The notes beneath the pieces are model-generated. The model was not told the DNA's origin, searched no databases, and worked only from the letters and a program-made list of their open reading frames with translations. A program made the translations under genes and the position numbers. 64,000 nt of DNA, taken from assembly GCA_964529715.1 (NCBI GenBank), contig CAZGXI010000026.1:1-64000 (forward strand), written 5' to 3'. Within the stretch, counting starts at the first letter, position 1; each line of letters opens with the position of its first letter. The stretch is from CAZGXI01 sp964529715 (GTDB lineage: Bacteria; Chloroflexota; Anaerolineae; Aggregatilineales; Ch27). Below, one piece after another: positions 8,491 to 17,064 of the stretch.

Positions 8491-11448
8491 TTAGTGCGTG
8501 TGACCCAGGTAGTAACCGACACCTGCCTCGGTCATGATGTATTCCGGCTTGGCCGGATCGACCTCCAGTTTTTTGCGCAGACGGCTGATGTTCACCCAGA
8601 GGTACTGTGTTTCCTGGTCCCAGTCGGTGCCCCACACCTTAGCCAGCAGTTGCGAGTGCGTGAGCACACGCCCGGCGTTGACGGCCAGATGGTAGAGCAG
8701 CTTGTACTCGGTCGGGGTCAGCTTGACCGGCTTGCCTCGCATCGTCACCTGCCGCTGCGCGAAGTCGATCTCCAGGTCTCCGGCGCGGAACAACGGCTCT
8801 GTCTGGGTGCTCTCCGGCAGGCGCGCCCGGCGCAGACTGGCCCGCACGCGCGCCAGGAGTTCCTTGTTGCTGAACGGCTTGACGAGGTAATCGTCGGCGC
8901 CCATGTCTAGCCCGCGCACGATGTCGTCTTCGGTGGCGTTGCCGGTGATCATCAGCACGGGCACGTTGGTGAACTGGCGCATCTGGTCGCACACGTCGAA
9001 GCCGCTGGCGTCCGGCAGGTGCACGTCCAGCAGGATCACGTCCGGCAATTCGGAGGCGGCCAGGTCGATGGCGGCCTTGCCGCGCGCCGCGCTGATCACG
9101 CGGTAGCCGTCCGCTTCCATCGTGATCTTGAGCAGCCGCAGCATCTGCGGGTCGTCCTCGACGAGGAGCACCTTTTCGGTCTGTTTGTGGCCGTCGCCCC
9201 TGGCGCGGCCCGCCCTGGCCTGCGAAACGGCAGGCAGCTTTTCGAGCGGCTGCTCCATCAGGCGCGCCTCGACCGGCAGGGCGAAGTACACGGTGGTGCC
9301 CTGGCCGAGCGTGCTTTCGGCCCACATGCGCCCGCCGTGTGCGTGGATCAGGCCACGGGAGATATACAACCCCAGCCCTGCGCCGCGTCCCCGGTCTGCA
9401 CCGCCATAGTCGACCTGGTAGAAGTGCTCGAAGATGCGCTCCAGGTGCTCTTTGGGAATGCCCACGCCCTGGTCGGCCACGCTGACGATCACCTCGTCGC
9501 CCTTCTTCTGGGCGGCAATGCGCACGGGCTTATCTGCGCTGGAATACTTAATGGCATTATCCAGCAGGTTGTAAAGCACCTGCTCGATGCGGAAGGGGTC
9601 CACCTCGACGGTGGGCAGGTCGTCGGGCACATCGACCTTGAAATAGCGTCCGCTGGTCTGGAAGGTCAGGCTCTGGATGACGCGCTGCACCAGCCGCTTC
9701 ACGTCGGTGGGCCGCCGATACAGCTTGACGCCGCCGAGTTCCAGGCGCGACATCTCGCGCGCGTTTTCCAGCAGGCGGCTGAGCTGATCCACACTCTCGT
9801 TGATGCTCTCCAGGAATTCCTCGCGCTCTTTCTCGCCCCAGTAGCGGTGATTGCTGAGCAGGGTGCTGACGAAGCCCTTGATCGTCGCCAGGGGCGTACG
9901 CAGTTCGTGCGAGAGCAGCGAGAGGTGTTCGGTGCGTTGGGAGACCTCGTCCCATTCCGCCGTCACGTCGCGCACGATGCCACCCCAGCCGATCACATAG
10001 TCGGATTCGTCGCGGATGGGGAACAGGCTGACCTGCAAGCGCCCGATCAGGGTGTAGCGCGTGAGCACATTGACGATGGGGGATTGGTCCAGATTGTTGA
10101 CGGCCAGTTCCAGGTCATATTCCACCTGGCGCACGTCGTTGCTGAGTTCCGCAAAGTGATGGAATAGAACATCGTAAGGCTTGTCCCGCACATCGGCAAA
10201 ATCCACACCGGTCAGGTCCTTGAGGCGCGAATTGCAATAGCGCACCCGACCGTCCACGCCGATCAGGAACAAACCCTCGCCCGTGCTAGAAAGGACCGCT
10301 TCCAGATAGCTACGTTCGTCCTGCACCTTCTTGATCAACTGCGCGTTTTCGATGGCGGCAGCGGTCTGGGCGGCCAGGCCGGCGATCAGGCTGAAGTCAT
10401 AGCGGGTGAAGCGGTGCACCGACGGGTAGCCCAGCGCCAGCGTGCCCCACATCTGATCGCTGCACTGAATGGGCGCCAGCAGCATCACCTCAATACCGAT
10501 GTCGGTCATGAGCGGCTTGATGACCGGGTCGGCGGCCTGGAGGTAAGAAACCTGGAGTTGGTCCAGGTCAGCCACACGGCGCATAAACATGTTCTCCCAG
10601 CCGGGGCCGAGTTCCTCCAGGGCGGCGCTAACGCGGTCGTTGGAGGGGAAAATGTGCCGCTGGCCCATATCCATGCCGGAGGTGTCCCACACCAGCAGCG
10701 CACCGTGTTCCGCGCCGGTCAGGTCCAGCGCCAGGCCCATCACGGCGTAGGCGATTTCCTGCTGGCTGGGGATGCGACTGAGCAGCCGGGCCACCCGCAG
10801 CAGAATGGCCGACCCCCACGTTTCGGCGTTTTGGGCCGCTACGAGGCGGGCATTCGTCACGGCAACGGCGATGTGCCGGGCAAGCGTTTCCAGCAGTTTG
10901 AGGTCTTCGGACGCGAAATCGTCGGCGCGGTCGCTGGCGGCCACCAACACGCCGACGATCTGCTCGCCATGGGTGATCGGCACGACGATCTCCGAGCGCG
11001 TATTGGGCAGGAAGTCGAGCGGCAGGTAATCGGGCTGCGCGGTCGTATCCGGCACAACTTCGGCCTGGCCCACGGTGGCGACGCGCGTGGCCAACGTGCG
11101 CCCATTCAACGGCAGGCGGAAGGATTCCTGACGCTCGTAGGGGCCGGCCCCCCGCAGCGTGATGCGCAGGGACAGCTCACCGCCATCCAGCAAGCCAACC
11201 GCTACACCGTAAAAGTTAAACGTCTGCCGAGCAAACTTGGTCGCCTCCCACAGCAGCGTATCCAGGTCGAGGATCGAACTGATTCGCCGCCCGATGTCGT
11301 CTACCATCTCCATCAAGAACTGGCGGCGGCGCTGCCCCAGCAGGTGGGCGCTGGCATCCTGATCCGGGCGAGGTTGTCGCCAGGTGCCGTCGCCAGGGGC
11401 AGGCGTTTGCTCCTGGCTATCCAGCTTATCGTCGGAACGGGTGCTCAT
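8491..11448 (-). CDS. GAF-GAF-PAS histidine kinase fused to an OmpR-type response regulator
   Basis: A 985-residue protein holding a complete phosphorelay. Two GAF-like domains (about 45-205 and 212-372) and a PAS domain (380-500) precede a HisKA domain with H514 in SHELRTP and an HATPase_c domain (N631, GVGIP, GAGLGLYIS). A receiver domain follows (about 757-872; VEDD, phospho-acceptor D808, K857) and then an OmpR/PhoB winged helix (890-982; TPTEYKLLYHLA, SRLRKKLE). No membrane helix is evident, so sensing is probably cytoplasmic. The usual arrangement is two separate genes. The kinase and regulator halves resemble KdpD/KdpE-type pairs, but no kdp genes are nearby. AGGGAG precedes ATG 11448. 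Confidence 0.93.
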   Translation of the reverse strand: MSTRSDDKLDSQEQTPAPGDGTWRQPRPDQDASAHLLGQRRRQFLMEMVDDIGRRISSILDLDTLLWEATKFARQTFNFYGVAVGLLDGGELSLRITLRGAGPYERQESFRLPLNGRTLATRVATVGQAEVVPDTTAQPDYLPLDFLPNTRSEIVVPITHGEQIVGVLVAASDRADDFASEDLKLLETLARHIAVAVTNARLVAAQNAETWGSAILLRVARLLSRIPSQQEIAYAVMGLALDLTGAEHGALLVWDTSGMDMGQRHIFPSNDRVSAALEELGPGWENMFMRRVADLDQLQVSYLQAADPVIKPLMTDIGIEVMLLAPIQCSDQMWGTLALGYPSVHRFTRYDFSLIAGLAAQTAAAIENAQLIKKVQDERSYLEAVLSSTGEGLFLIGVDGRVRYCNSRLKDLTGVDFADVRDKPYDVLFHHFAELSNDVRQVEYDLELAVNNLDQSPIVNVLTRYTLIGRLQVSLFPIRDESDYVIGWGGIVRDVTAEWDEVSQRTEHLSLLSHELRTPLATIKGFVSTLLSNHRYWGEKEREEFLESINESVDQLSRLLENAREMSRLELGGVKLYRRPTDVKRLVQRVIQSLTFQTSGRYFKVDVPDDLPTVEVDPFRIEQVLYNLLDNAIKYSSADKPVRIAAQKKGDEVIVSVADQGVGIPKEHLERIFEHFYQVDYGGADRGRGAGLGLYISRGLIHAHGGRMWAESTLGQGTTVYFALPVEARLMEQPLEKLPAVSQARAGRARGDGHKQTEKVLLVEDDPQMLRLLKITMEADGYRVISAARGKAAIDLAASELPDVILLDVHLPDASGFDVCDQMRQFTNVPVLMITGNATEDDIVRGLDMGADDYLVKPFSNKELLARVRASLRRARLPESTQTEPLFRAGDLEIDFAQRQVTMRGKPVKLTPTEYKLLYHLAVNAGRVLTHSQLLAKVWGTDWDQETQYLWVNISRLRKKLEVDPAKPEYIMTEAGVGYYLGHTH

Positions 11449-11862
11449 CCGTTACATCTCCCTTGCTATCAGGACAGAGAACCGCTACACGGTAATAAAC
11501 ACGCCCGCTTTTAGGCGCTCAACAGGCGCCAATGCGGGCAAAACGGCCTTGCTTCGGCTACCACTCTAAGTATAGCAAGGTTTTCGCAAGGGAAAAACCC
11601 AAAAACATAAACATTTTGTAAGGAGTTCCAAACAACTGGCCTGTATCGCCCTTACAAACTTGGTAGCAGAGCTGGACTTTGCCGTGTCCATGCGAAATCC
11701 CGGCCTGGCAACACGAGGCGTCGCGGTCGGTGGTGGGCGATCCAGAGCATCTGTATCGTTGAAAGAAAAAAACATGCCTGCTTGTTCTGTAACAATTCTC
11801 AGACAAGCATTTGTGGTATGATCCGGGCAGCATCGAATCCATGAGCGTGTTGGAGGCGGAGG
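11449..11862. other. divergent intergenic region
   Basis: A 414-base gap between the divergent two-component gene and the TolB-like lipoprotein gene. No gene is supported; short frames on the minus strand lack ribosome sites and domains. On the plus strand TATGAT at 11817-11822 is a possible -10 about 40 bases before the lipoprotein start, without a clear -35. Bases 11560-11640 and 11760-11800 are AT-rich. Confidence 0.45.
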
Positions 11863-13977
11863 ATGCAGGGCCGAATCATGTGGCGCAACATGGGCTGGGT
11901 TCTTTTGCTGATCGGGTTAGCCGCCTGTCAAACGGCGCCGCCGCCCAACGTGCCGCAGGTGGCGGTCATCCCGACCCTCACCGACATGCCCTCGCCCTTC
12001 CCACCGACGCTGACTCTGCCGCCCACCCTGACCGATACTCCGACGGCGACCTGGACAGCCAGCCCGACTTGGACGCCCATCGTCATCGTGGCGACCTATA
12101 CGCCGTCCGTCACCGATACCCCTTCGCTCACCTACACGCCCAGTATGACCTACACCCCGTCGGACACGCCGACGCCGACGGCGACCTTTACCCGTACCCC
12201 GCCGCCGAGCTTTACCCCGACGGAGGACCGGGATGGCCCGCAGATCGTGGCGCTGGGGCCGAGCGCCGGGGCGCTGGTGGTGCCCGCCAACCCGCGCTGC
12301 GCGCCCACCACCACCACCATCACGGCCCATGTAATCGCGCCGGTCGGGCTGTACACCATCCGGCTTAACTACCTGTTCAACAACGGCCCCGGCCAGGTCG
12401 TGCCGATGCGCAACACGGGCGAGGACCTGTACACGGCAGACCTGGGGCCGTATAGCACGCCGGGCGTGATTACCTACTGGGTGACGGCGGCGGATAACTG
12501 GGGCAAGTGGGCCAACAGCGCCACGCAGCAGATCACCGTGTCGGAGTGCACCGCTTCCGAGGCATCCGCCACCTCCGCCTCCGAGGCCGCCGCCGGGACG
12601 GCGACCGCCATCGCGCTGGGCACTTCTCTGCCGGGCATCCCCGGCGTGTTTTCGGCCATCGACGTGACGCTGACCACCACCTATCAGACCACCGCCAGCA
12701 TCACGCTGGGTGCGCGCGGCGGCACGCCGCCCTACAGCATTGTCATCAACAGCTATCCGGCCAACGGCGCGGTGCTGGGCGTTCCGCCCAATGTGCAGTA
12801 CCGCCCCAACAACGGCTTTGTCGGCACGGATACCTTCACTTTCCTGGCGCAAGATTCCGCCCGCAACAGTGACATCGGCGTGGTGCGCATCACCGTCGCG
12901 CAGTCGTCGCTGACGGCGCCGGACCAGACGATCACCGTTCCGTTCCAGACAGCGGTTAACATCGCCCTGAACCCCAGCGGCGGCACGCCGCCGTACAGTA
13001 TCACTTACACCCAGCCCAGCTTCGGCGTGCTGAGCGGCACACCGCCCAATGTGGTCTATACCCCCAACACAGGCTTCGTCGGCCAGGACAGCTTCACCTG
13101 GACGGTGTACGACGCCGCCCCCGCCACCGACGACGGCACGATCACGCTTAACGTCGTCAGCGGGACGCTGACGGGCATCATCGTGTTCGCCTCAGACGAA
13201 GCCTCGCCCGGCGTCTACGACATCTTCCGCGTCAATGCCGACGGCACGGGTCGCGTCAACCTCACCAACACGCCCGGCGTCAGCGAGGTCGATCCTGACT
13301 GGATGCCGGACGGACGGATCGTCTATGCCAGCAACGCCGGCGGCAACTACGACATCTACCTGATGAACGCCGACGGCAGCGGCGCCACCGGCCCGCTGAC
13401 CGCCAGCCTTGCCGACGACCGCTACCCGGCAGGCGGATCAAGTGGCAGCACGACCTACATCGCCTATGCCGCCTGGAACGGCGCCAACTATGACATCTAC
13501 CGGATGTTGACTGATGGCAGCGGCGGCGTGGCGCTGGCGACCTCCGGCGACGACGAGGTGAATCCCACCTGGGCACGTGATGGCAGCCAGATCGCCTACC
13601 AGCGCGGGCCGAACCCCGGCGGGCCGTATCATATCTGGACGATGGCCCAGGATGGCGCCGGCCAGGCGCAGCGCACCAACGCCGGCAACAACACCGATCC
13701 GGTCTGGTCGCCGACCAACGACTACCTGGTGTTCGTCTCGACCCGCGACGGCAACGACGAGATTTACTCCATGCTTGCCAACGGCACAAACCAGACCCGC
13801 CTGACCTATGCTTCTGGCATCGACTACGGCCCGACCTGGTCGCCGGACGGGAGCCTGATTCTCTATAACCAGTTTACTGGCACGACGACGCAACTGATGC
13901 TCATGGACTTCAACGGCTCGAACACCCAAACGCTGAGCTTTGTGACCGGCATGAGCATGGACTGGCGCACGCCATGA
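11863..13977 (+). CDS. exported lipoprotein with Ig-like domains and a TolB-like (PD40) propeller
   Basis: A 704-residue protein. Residues 1-22 form a lipoprotein signal (LAAC, lipidated C22), followed by a Thr/Pro-rich linker to about residue 125. Two Ig-like (Big_9/cadherin-like) repeats follow, seen as GGTPPYSI and YRPNNGFVGTDTFTF, then YTPNTGFVGQDSFTW. The C-terminal 265 residues are PD40/WD40-like repeats (DIFRVNADGTGRVNLTN, DIYLMNADGSG, PTWSPDGSLILY) forming a TolB-type beta-propeller. It is probably a surface-anchored binding protein; no catalytic site is seen. GGAGG six bases before ATG 11863 supports the start. It is transcribed alone, with a 665-base gap after it. Confidence 0.88.
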   Translation: MQGRIMWRNMGWVLLLIGLAACQTAPPPNVPQVAVIPTLTDMPSPFPPTLTLPPTLTDTPTATWTASPTWTPIVIVATYTPSVTDTPSLTYTPSMTYTPSDTPTPTATFTRTPPPSFTPTEDRDGPQIVALGPSAGALVVPANPRCAPTTTTITAHVIAPVGLYTIRLNYLFNNGPGQVVPMRNTGEDLYTADLGPYSTPGVITYWVTAADNWGKWANSATQQITVSECTASEASATSASEAAAGTATAIALGTSLPGIPGVFSAIDVTLTTTYQTTASITLGARGGTPPYSIVINSYPANGAVLGVPPNVQYRPNNGFVGTDTFTFLAQDSARNSDIGVVRITVAQSSLTAPDQTITVPFQTAVNIALNPSGGTPPYSITYTQPSFGVLSGTPPNVVYTPNTGFVGQDSFTWTVYDAAPATDDGTITLNVVSGTLTGIIVFASDEASPGVYDIFRVNADGTGRVNLTNTPGVSEVDPDWMPDGRIVYASNAGGNYDIYLMNADGSGATGPLTASLADDRYPAGGSSGSTTYIAYAAWNGANYDIYRMLTDGSGGVALATSGDDEVNPTWARDGSQIAYQRGPNPGGPYHIWTMAQDGAGQAQRTNAGNNTDPVWSPTNDYLVFVSTRDGNDEIYSMLANGTNQTRLTYASGIDYGPTWSPDGSLILYNQFTGTTTQLMLMDFNGSNTQTLSFVTGMSMDWRTP

Positions 13978-14201
13978 GAATCGGCGCAGGAGATTGTCAC
14001 CTTTCGGTGCTTCCCCCTCTTCATGAGGGAGAGGGGGAAGGGGATGAGGGCCGTCGGAGCACCCTGTCTATGTGGCAGGTTTTCAACACTTTCTCAGCCA
14101 TCAGCACCCGGTAGTCAGAGGGATGATCTTTCCCTCTGTAGATATCCACCTGAATTATCCAAATTCTAACCCGGTGCGCGCAGTGGAATCGGGCAGTGGG
14201 C
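13978..14201. other. non-coding spacer after the TolB-like lipoprotein gene
   Basis: Contains the C-rich/G-rich stretch at 14010-14045 (CCCCCTCTT then GAGGGAGAGGGGG), similar to the other CTCTCC palindromes. I see no supported gene. Short frames across 14021-14362 on either strand have no ribosome site and no recognisable product. Confidence 0.4.
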
Positions 14202-14230
14202 TTGCGCAAATCGCCGATTTATCGCATAAT
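14202..14230 (+). promoter_or_regulatory. sigma-70-type promoter upstream of recX leader
   Basis: TTGCGC (14202-14207) and CATAAT (14225-14230) are separated by exactly 17 bases. Transcription would start near 14237, about 405 bases upstream of the recX start. Confidence 0.55.
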
Positions 14231-14236
14231 AGCCCG

Positions 14237-14630
14237 ATCAAGAAGCATGGCAGTAACGCTGCGGCAGTGTTGATTGGCAACTTGCAGGGCAAACCCTGGC
14301 CCGCCAGCGGGCGGGCTTCTGATGTAAAGTGGCGCAGACTTGGCGGTAAAGTGAGATTGTGAACCCACCTTGCGGGGGCGTGTGATGGCGGTTAGGAAGC
14401 TCCCTTTGATGACAGTTTGACGATTTGGGCCGCTCCCGGCGCACCGTGCATCGGTCTGATGGGGCGGCGTTGATCGACAACCTGCATTGCTCACAGGTCG
14501 GGTTCCCGGCATCCCTGGCAACGCCGCCGGGGTAGCCCGCCTGAGTCTATCGTCTTTCTGATTCTGATCTCCTGGTTTGCGCTGTCGGTCGCACTCTCGC
14601 CGTGGCGAAGGGCCACGGCGTTTGTGTTTT
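14237..14630 (+). ncRNA. candidate structured leader or small RNA upstream of recX
   Basis: Between a promoter-like pair and an intrinsic terminator lie about 390 bases with several strong stems. One is GCCCGCC/GGCGGGC at 14299-14305/14310-14316. Another is a perfect 10-base stem, GGCGGCGTTG with CAACGCCGCC (14463-14472/14519-14528), enclosing two smaller hairpins (ACCTG/CAGGT and CGGG/CCCG). The stop-first layout (stem, T-rich tract, then recX) could be an attenuator or a free RNA. It lacks the conserved cores of RNase P RNA, tmRNA, SRP RNA and the common riboswitches as I know them. The identity is unknown. Confidence 0.35.
14598..14630 (+). terminator. intrinsic terminator just before recX
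   Basis: Arms CGCCGTGGC and GCCACGGCG (14598-14606 and 14612-14620) with a 5-base loop, followed by TTTGTGTTTT. It ends 13 bases before the recX start codon, a position typical of attenuation or of the end of an upstream RNA. Confidence 0.7.
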
Positions 14631-14642
14631 CGAGGAACAACC

Positions 14643-15302
14643 ATGGCGGGCACCATCACGGCGCTTGAGACACAAAAACGTAACCCGGAGCGCGTCAACG
14701 TTTACCTAGACGGCGAATTCGCGTTCGGGCTGGCGGCCATCGCGGCGGCCCGCCTGCAACGCGGCCAGACGCTCAGCGACGCCGAGATTGCCACCCTCAA
14801 AGCGCAGGATGCTGTGGATCGGGCCGTCGATCAGGCGGTACGCCTGCTCACCTATCGCCCGCGCAGCATCGCCGAGATTCGCCGTCACCTGGAGCAAAAG
14901 GGCGTCGCGCCGGATGTAATCGACGCTGCCCTAGCCCGCCTAGAACAGCTCGGCTACCTCGACGACCTGGCGTTTGCCCGCTTCTGGGTCGCCAACCGCG
15001 ACGAATTCAACCCCAAGGGGCCGCTGGCCCTGCGGCAGGAACTTGCAGAAAAAGGCGTCTCTCGTGCTCTCGTGGATCAGGTGTTGGGCGAGGTTGATTT
15101 CAGCGATGCGGCCTACCGCGCGCTGATGCGCCGCGCCCGTCACCTGCACGGCCAGGACCGCCGCGAAGTCAAACGCAGGGTATATGACTTCCTGGCGCGC
15201 CGGGGCTTTGTGGCAGACACCATCCGCGAGGTCGCTGCCCGTGTGCTGGACGACCTGGGGACGCCAACAACGGACCTGGACAATGACACCTTTGAGGAGT
15301 AA
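14643..15302 (+). CDS. recX: regulatory protein RecX
   Basis: A 219-residue RecX family protein. It has the three-helix repeats typical of the family, seen as LLTYRPRSIAEIRRHLEQKGV, ALARLEQLGYLDDLAFARFW, GPLALRQELAEKGVSRALVDQVL and VYDFLARRGFVADTIREV. RecX binds the RecA filament and limits its recombinase and coprotease activity. ATG 14643 is preceded by GAGGA; an in-frame extension to 14577 would read through the terminator hairpin. The next gene, rny, starts 5 bases after the stop, so the two are co-transcribed. recA is not in this window, although recA-recX-rny order is common elsewhere. The acidic C-terminal tail (DLDNDTFEE) is not part of the fold. Confidence 0.88.
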   Translation: MAGTITALETQKRNPERVNVYLDGEFAFGLAAIAAARLQRGQTLSDAEIATLKAQDAVDRAVDQAVRLLTYRPRSIAEIRRHLEQKGVAPDVIDAALARLEQLGYLDDLAFARFWVANRDEFNPKGPLALRQELAEKGVSRALVDQVLGEVDFSDAAYRALMRRARHLHGQDRREVKRRVYDFLARRGFVADTIREVAARVLDDLGTPTTDLDNDTFEE

Positions 15303-15307
15303 CTTGC

Positions 15308-16849
15308 ATGGAACCCAACGTCCTTCTGCTGGTGGTCGAGGTCATCCTCGGCCTGGTTGTGGTGGCAGCAGGCGTCGGGATGTGGTTTTACCTGAGCAAC
15401 CGGCTGAGCCAACGGCGCATTGCCGCCGAAGAGGAAGTGGCTCGCCAGCTATTGGAAGCCCAGGAGCGCGCCCGACAGCTTGAAGACGCCGCCAGAGAAG
15501 AAATCCGCCGCCTGGAACGCGAGAACAGCCAGGCATTGGAACGCCGCCGTAAAGAACTGGACCGCGAAGAGGAACGCCTGCAACGGCGGCGTGAGGAACT
15601 GGATAAACGAGTCGAGCGGCTGGACAACCGCGAACAACAATTGAATAAGCGCCAGAGCCGTCTGGACAAGCGTACCAACGAACTGGACGAACTTCAGGCC
15701 CAGCGCATGGCCGAACTCCAGCGCATCGCCGAAATGTCTATCGCAGAAGCGCGCGAACACCTGTTGGCGGCAGTTGAGGAAGAGTCGCGTCAGGACATGG
15801 CCCGCCGTATCCGCGAGGTGGAAGCCGAATTTAAAGCCACCGCCGACGAGCGCGCCCGCGACATCATCTCGCTGGCGATCCAGCGCCTGGCCTCCGAGCA
15901 CGTCAGTGAGGCGTCGATCAGCGTTGTGCCGCTGCCCTCGGATGAGATGAAAGGCCGCATTATCGGGCGCAACGGGCGCAACATCCGCGCCTTTGAGCAG
16001 GCAACCGGCGTGGACGTGGTCGTAGACGACACCCCGGAGGCGATCACCATCAGCAGTTTTAACCCCGTCCGGCGCGAGGTTGCCAAGCGGGCGATGGAAA
16101 AGCTGGTGTTAGACGGGCGCATTCACCCGTCGCGCATCGAAAAGCTGGTCGAGGATGCCCAGAAAGAGGTGGAGCGCGTCATTATCGAAGAGGGCGAGCG
16201 CGCCATTTATGAGACCGGCATCACCGGGATGCACCCGGAGTTGATCAAGCTGGTGGGGCAGCTTAAGTTCCGCACCAGCTACGGCCAGAACCAGCACAGC
16301 CATGCCATCGAGGTGGCGCATATCGGTGGGATCATCGCCGCCGAACTGGGCGCAGACGTGAACATCGTCAAGATGGGTGCCTTGTTGCACGACATCGGCA
16401 AGGCAGTCGATCACGAGGTCGAGGGCACTCATGCCACCATCGGCGCGGAACTGGCACGGCGCTATGGCGCGCCGGAGAAGGTGGTCAACTGCATTGCCTC
16501 GCACCACCACGAGGTCGAGCAAACCTGCGTCGAGGCGATCATCGTGGAGGCTGCCGACGCGATCAGCGGGGCGCGGCCTGGCGCCCGACGCGAAAGTCTG
16601 GAAACCTACATCAAGCGCGTCAAGTCGTTGGAAGAGATCGCGCAGAGCTTCGCGGGCGTCGAGCAGAGTTACGCGCTTCAAGCCGGGCGCGAGGTGCGGA
16701 TCATCGTCCGCCCCCAAGACATCGACGACCTGGCGGCGCTGCGTCTGGCGCGGGATGTTGCCAAAAAGATCGAGGAGACCATGCAGTATCCCGGTCAGAT
16801 CAAGGTGCAGGTCATCCGCGAGACCCGTTCGGTAGATTACGCCAAGTAA
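15308..16849 (+). CDS. rny: ribonuclease Y
   Basis: A 513-residue RNase Y, close to the usual 510-520 residues. An N-terminal membrane anchor (about 5-28) is followed by a long charged coiled coil (about 35-175). Then come a KH RNA-binding domain (GRIIGRNGRNIRAFE) and an HD phosphohydrolase domain with H361-D362 in LLHDIGK. RNase Y is the membrane-bound endoribonuclease that starts mRNA decay in many bacteria lacking RNase E. The ribosome site GAGGAG lies inside the end of recX, giving translational proximity. All core motifs are intact. Confidence 0.97.
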   Translation: MEPNVLLLVVEVILGLVVVAAGVGMWFYLSNRLSQRRIAAEEEVARQLLEAQERARQLEDAAREEIRRLERENSQALERRRKELDREEERLQRRREELDKRVERLDNREQQLNKRQSRLDKRTNELDELQAQRMAELQRIAEMSIAEAREHLLAAVEEESRQDMARRIREVEAEFKATADERARDIISLAIQRLASEHVSEASISVVPLPSDEMKGRIIGRNGRNIRAFEQATGVDVVVDDTPEAITISSFNPVRREVAKRAMEKLVLDGRIHPSRIEKLVEDAQKEVERVIIEEGERAIYETGITGMHPELIKLVGQLKFRTSYGQNQHSHAIEVAHIGGIIAAELGADVNIVKMGALLHDIGKAVDHEVEGTHATIGAELARRYGAPEKVVNCIASHHHEVEQTCVEAIIVEAADAISGARPGARRESLETYIKRVKSLEEIAQSFAGVEQSYALQAGREVRIIVRPQDIDDLAALRLARDVAKKIEETMQYPGQIKVQVIRETRSVDYAK

Positions 16850-16860
16850 CCCCAGCGATC

Positions 16861-16933
16861 TCACCGCCAAGAACCACCAAGAACGCACAGGAGTTTTAAA
16901 GATTCGTTGCGTCCCTGGCGATCTTGGCGGTGA
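16861..16933. repeat. 73-base inverted-repeat element (ACCGCCAAG family)
   Basis: Perfect 12-base terminal inverted repeats TCACCGCCAAGA (16861-16872) and TCTTGGCGGTGA (16922-16933), with a further ACCACCAAGAACGC inside. It lies between rny and rhaB. A related element, at 32282-32360, overlaps a gene start. Confidence 0.7.
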
Positions 16934-17064
16934 AAAATCGCCCAGAGGCTGAAGCGCCCTCCTCCTAACGTGCGCCTTTGCCTGCGCTGCGGTAAAGTTG
17001 CCCCCAGACAATCACCTCGCCTTTGTGCGCCGAGAGGCAGCCGTGACATGAGGGAGACAGGGGC

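Noticed and set aside
14237..14630. RNase P RNA, tmRNA or SRP RNA before recX
   Set aside because: The conserved cores of these RNAs (GAGGAAAGTCC, the tmRNA ends, the GGAA-tetraloop SRP motif) are absent on both strands.
14219..14698. Minus-strand frame of 159 codons and plus-strand frame of 96 codons upstream of recX
   Set aside because: No ribosome sites or motifs, and they cross the strong hairpins and terminator of the leader region.
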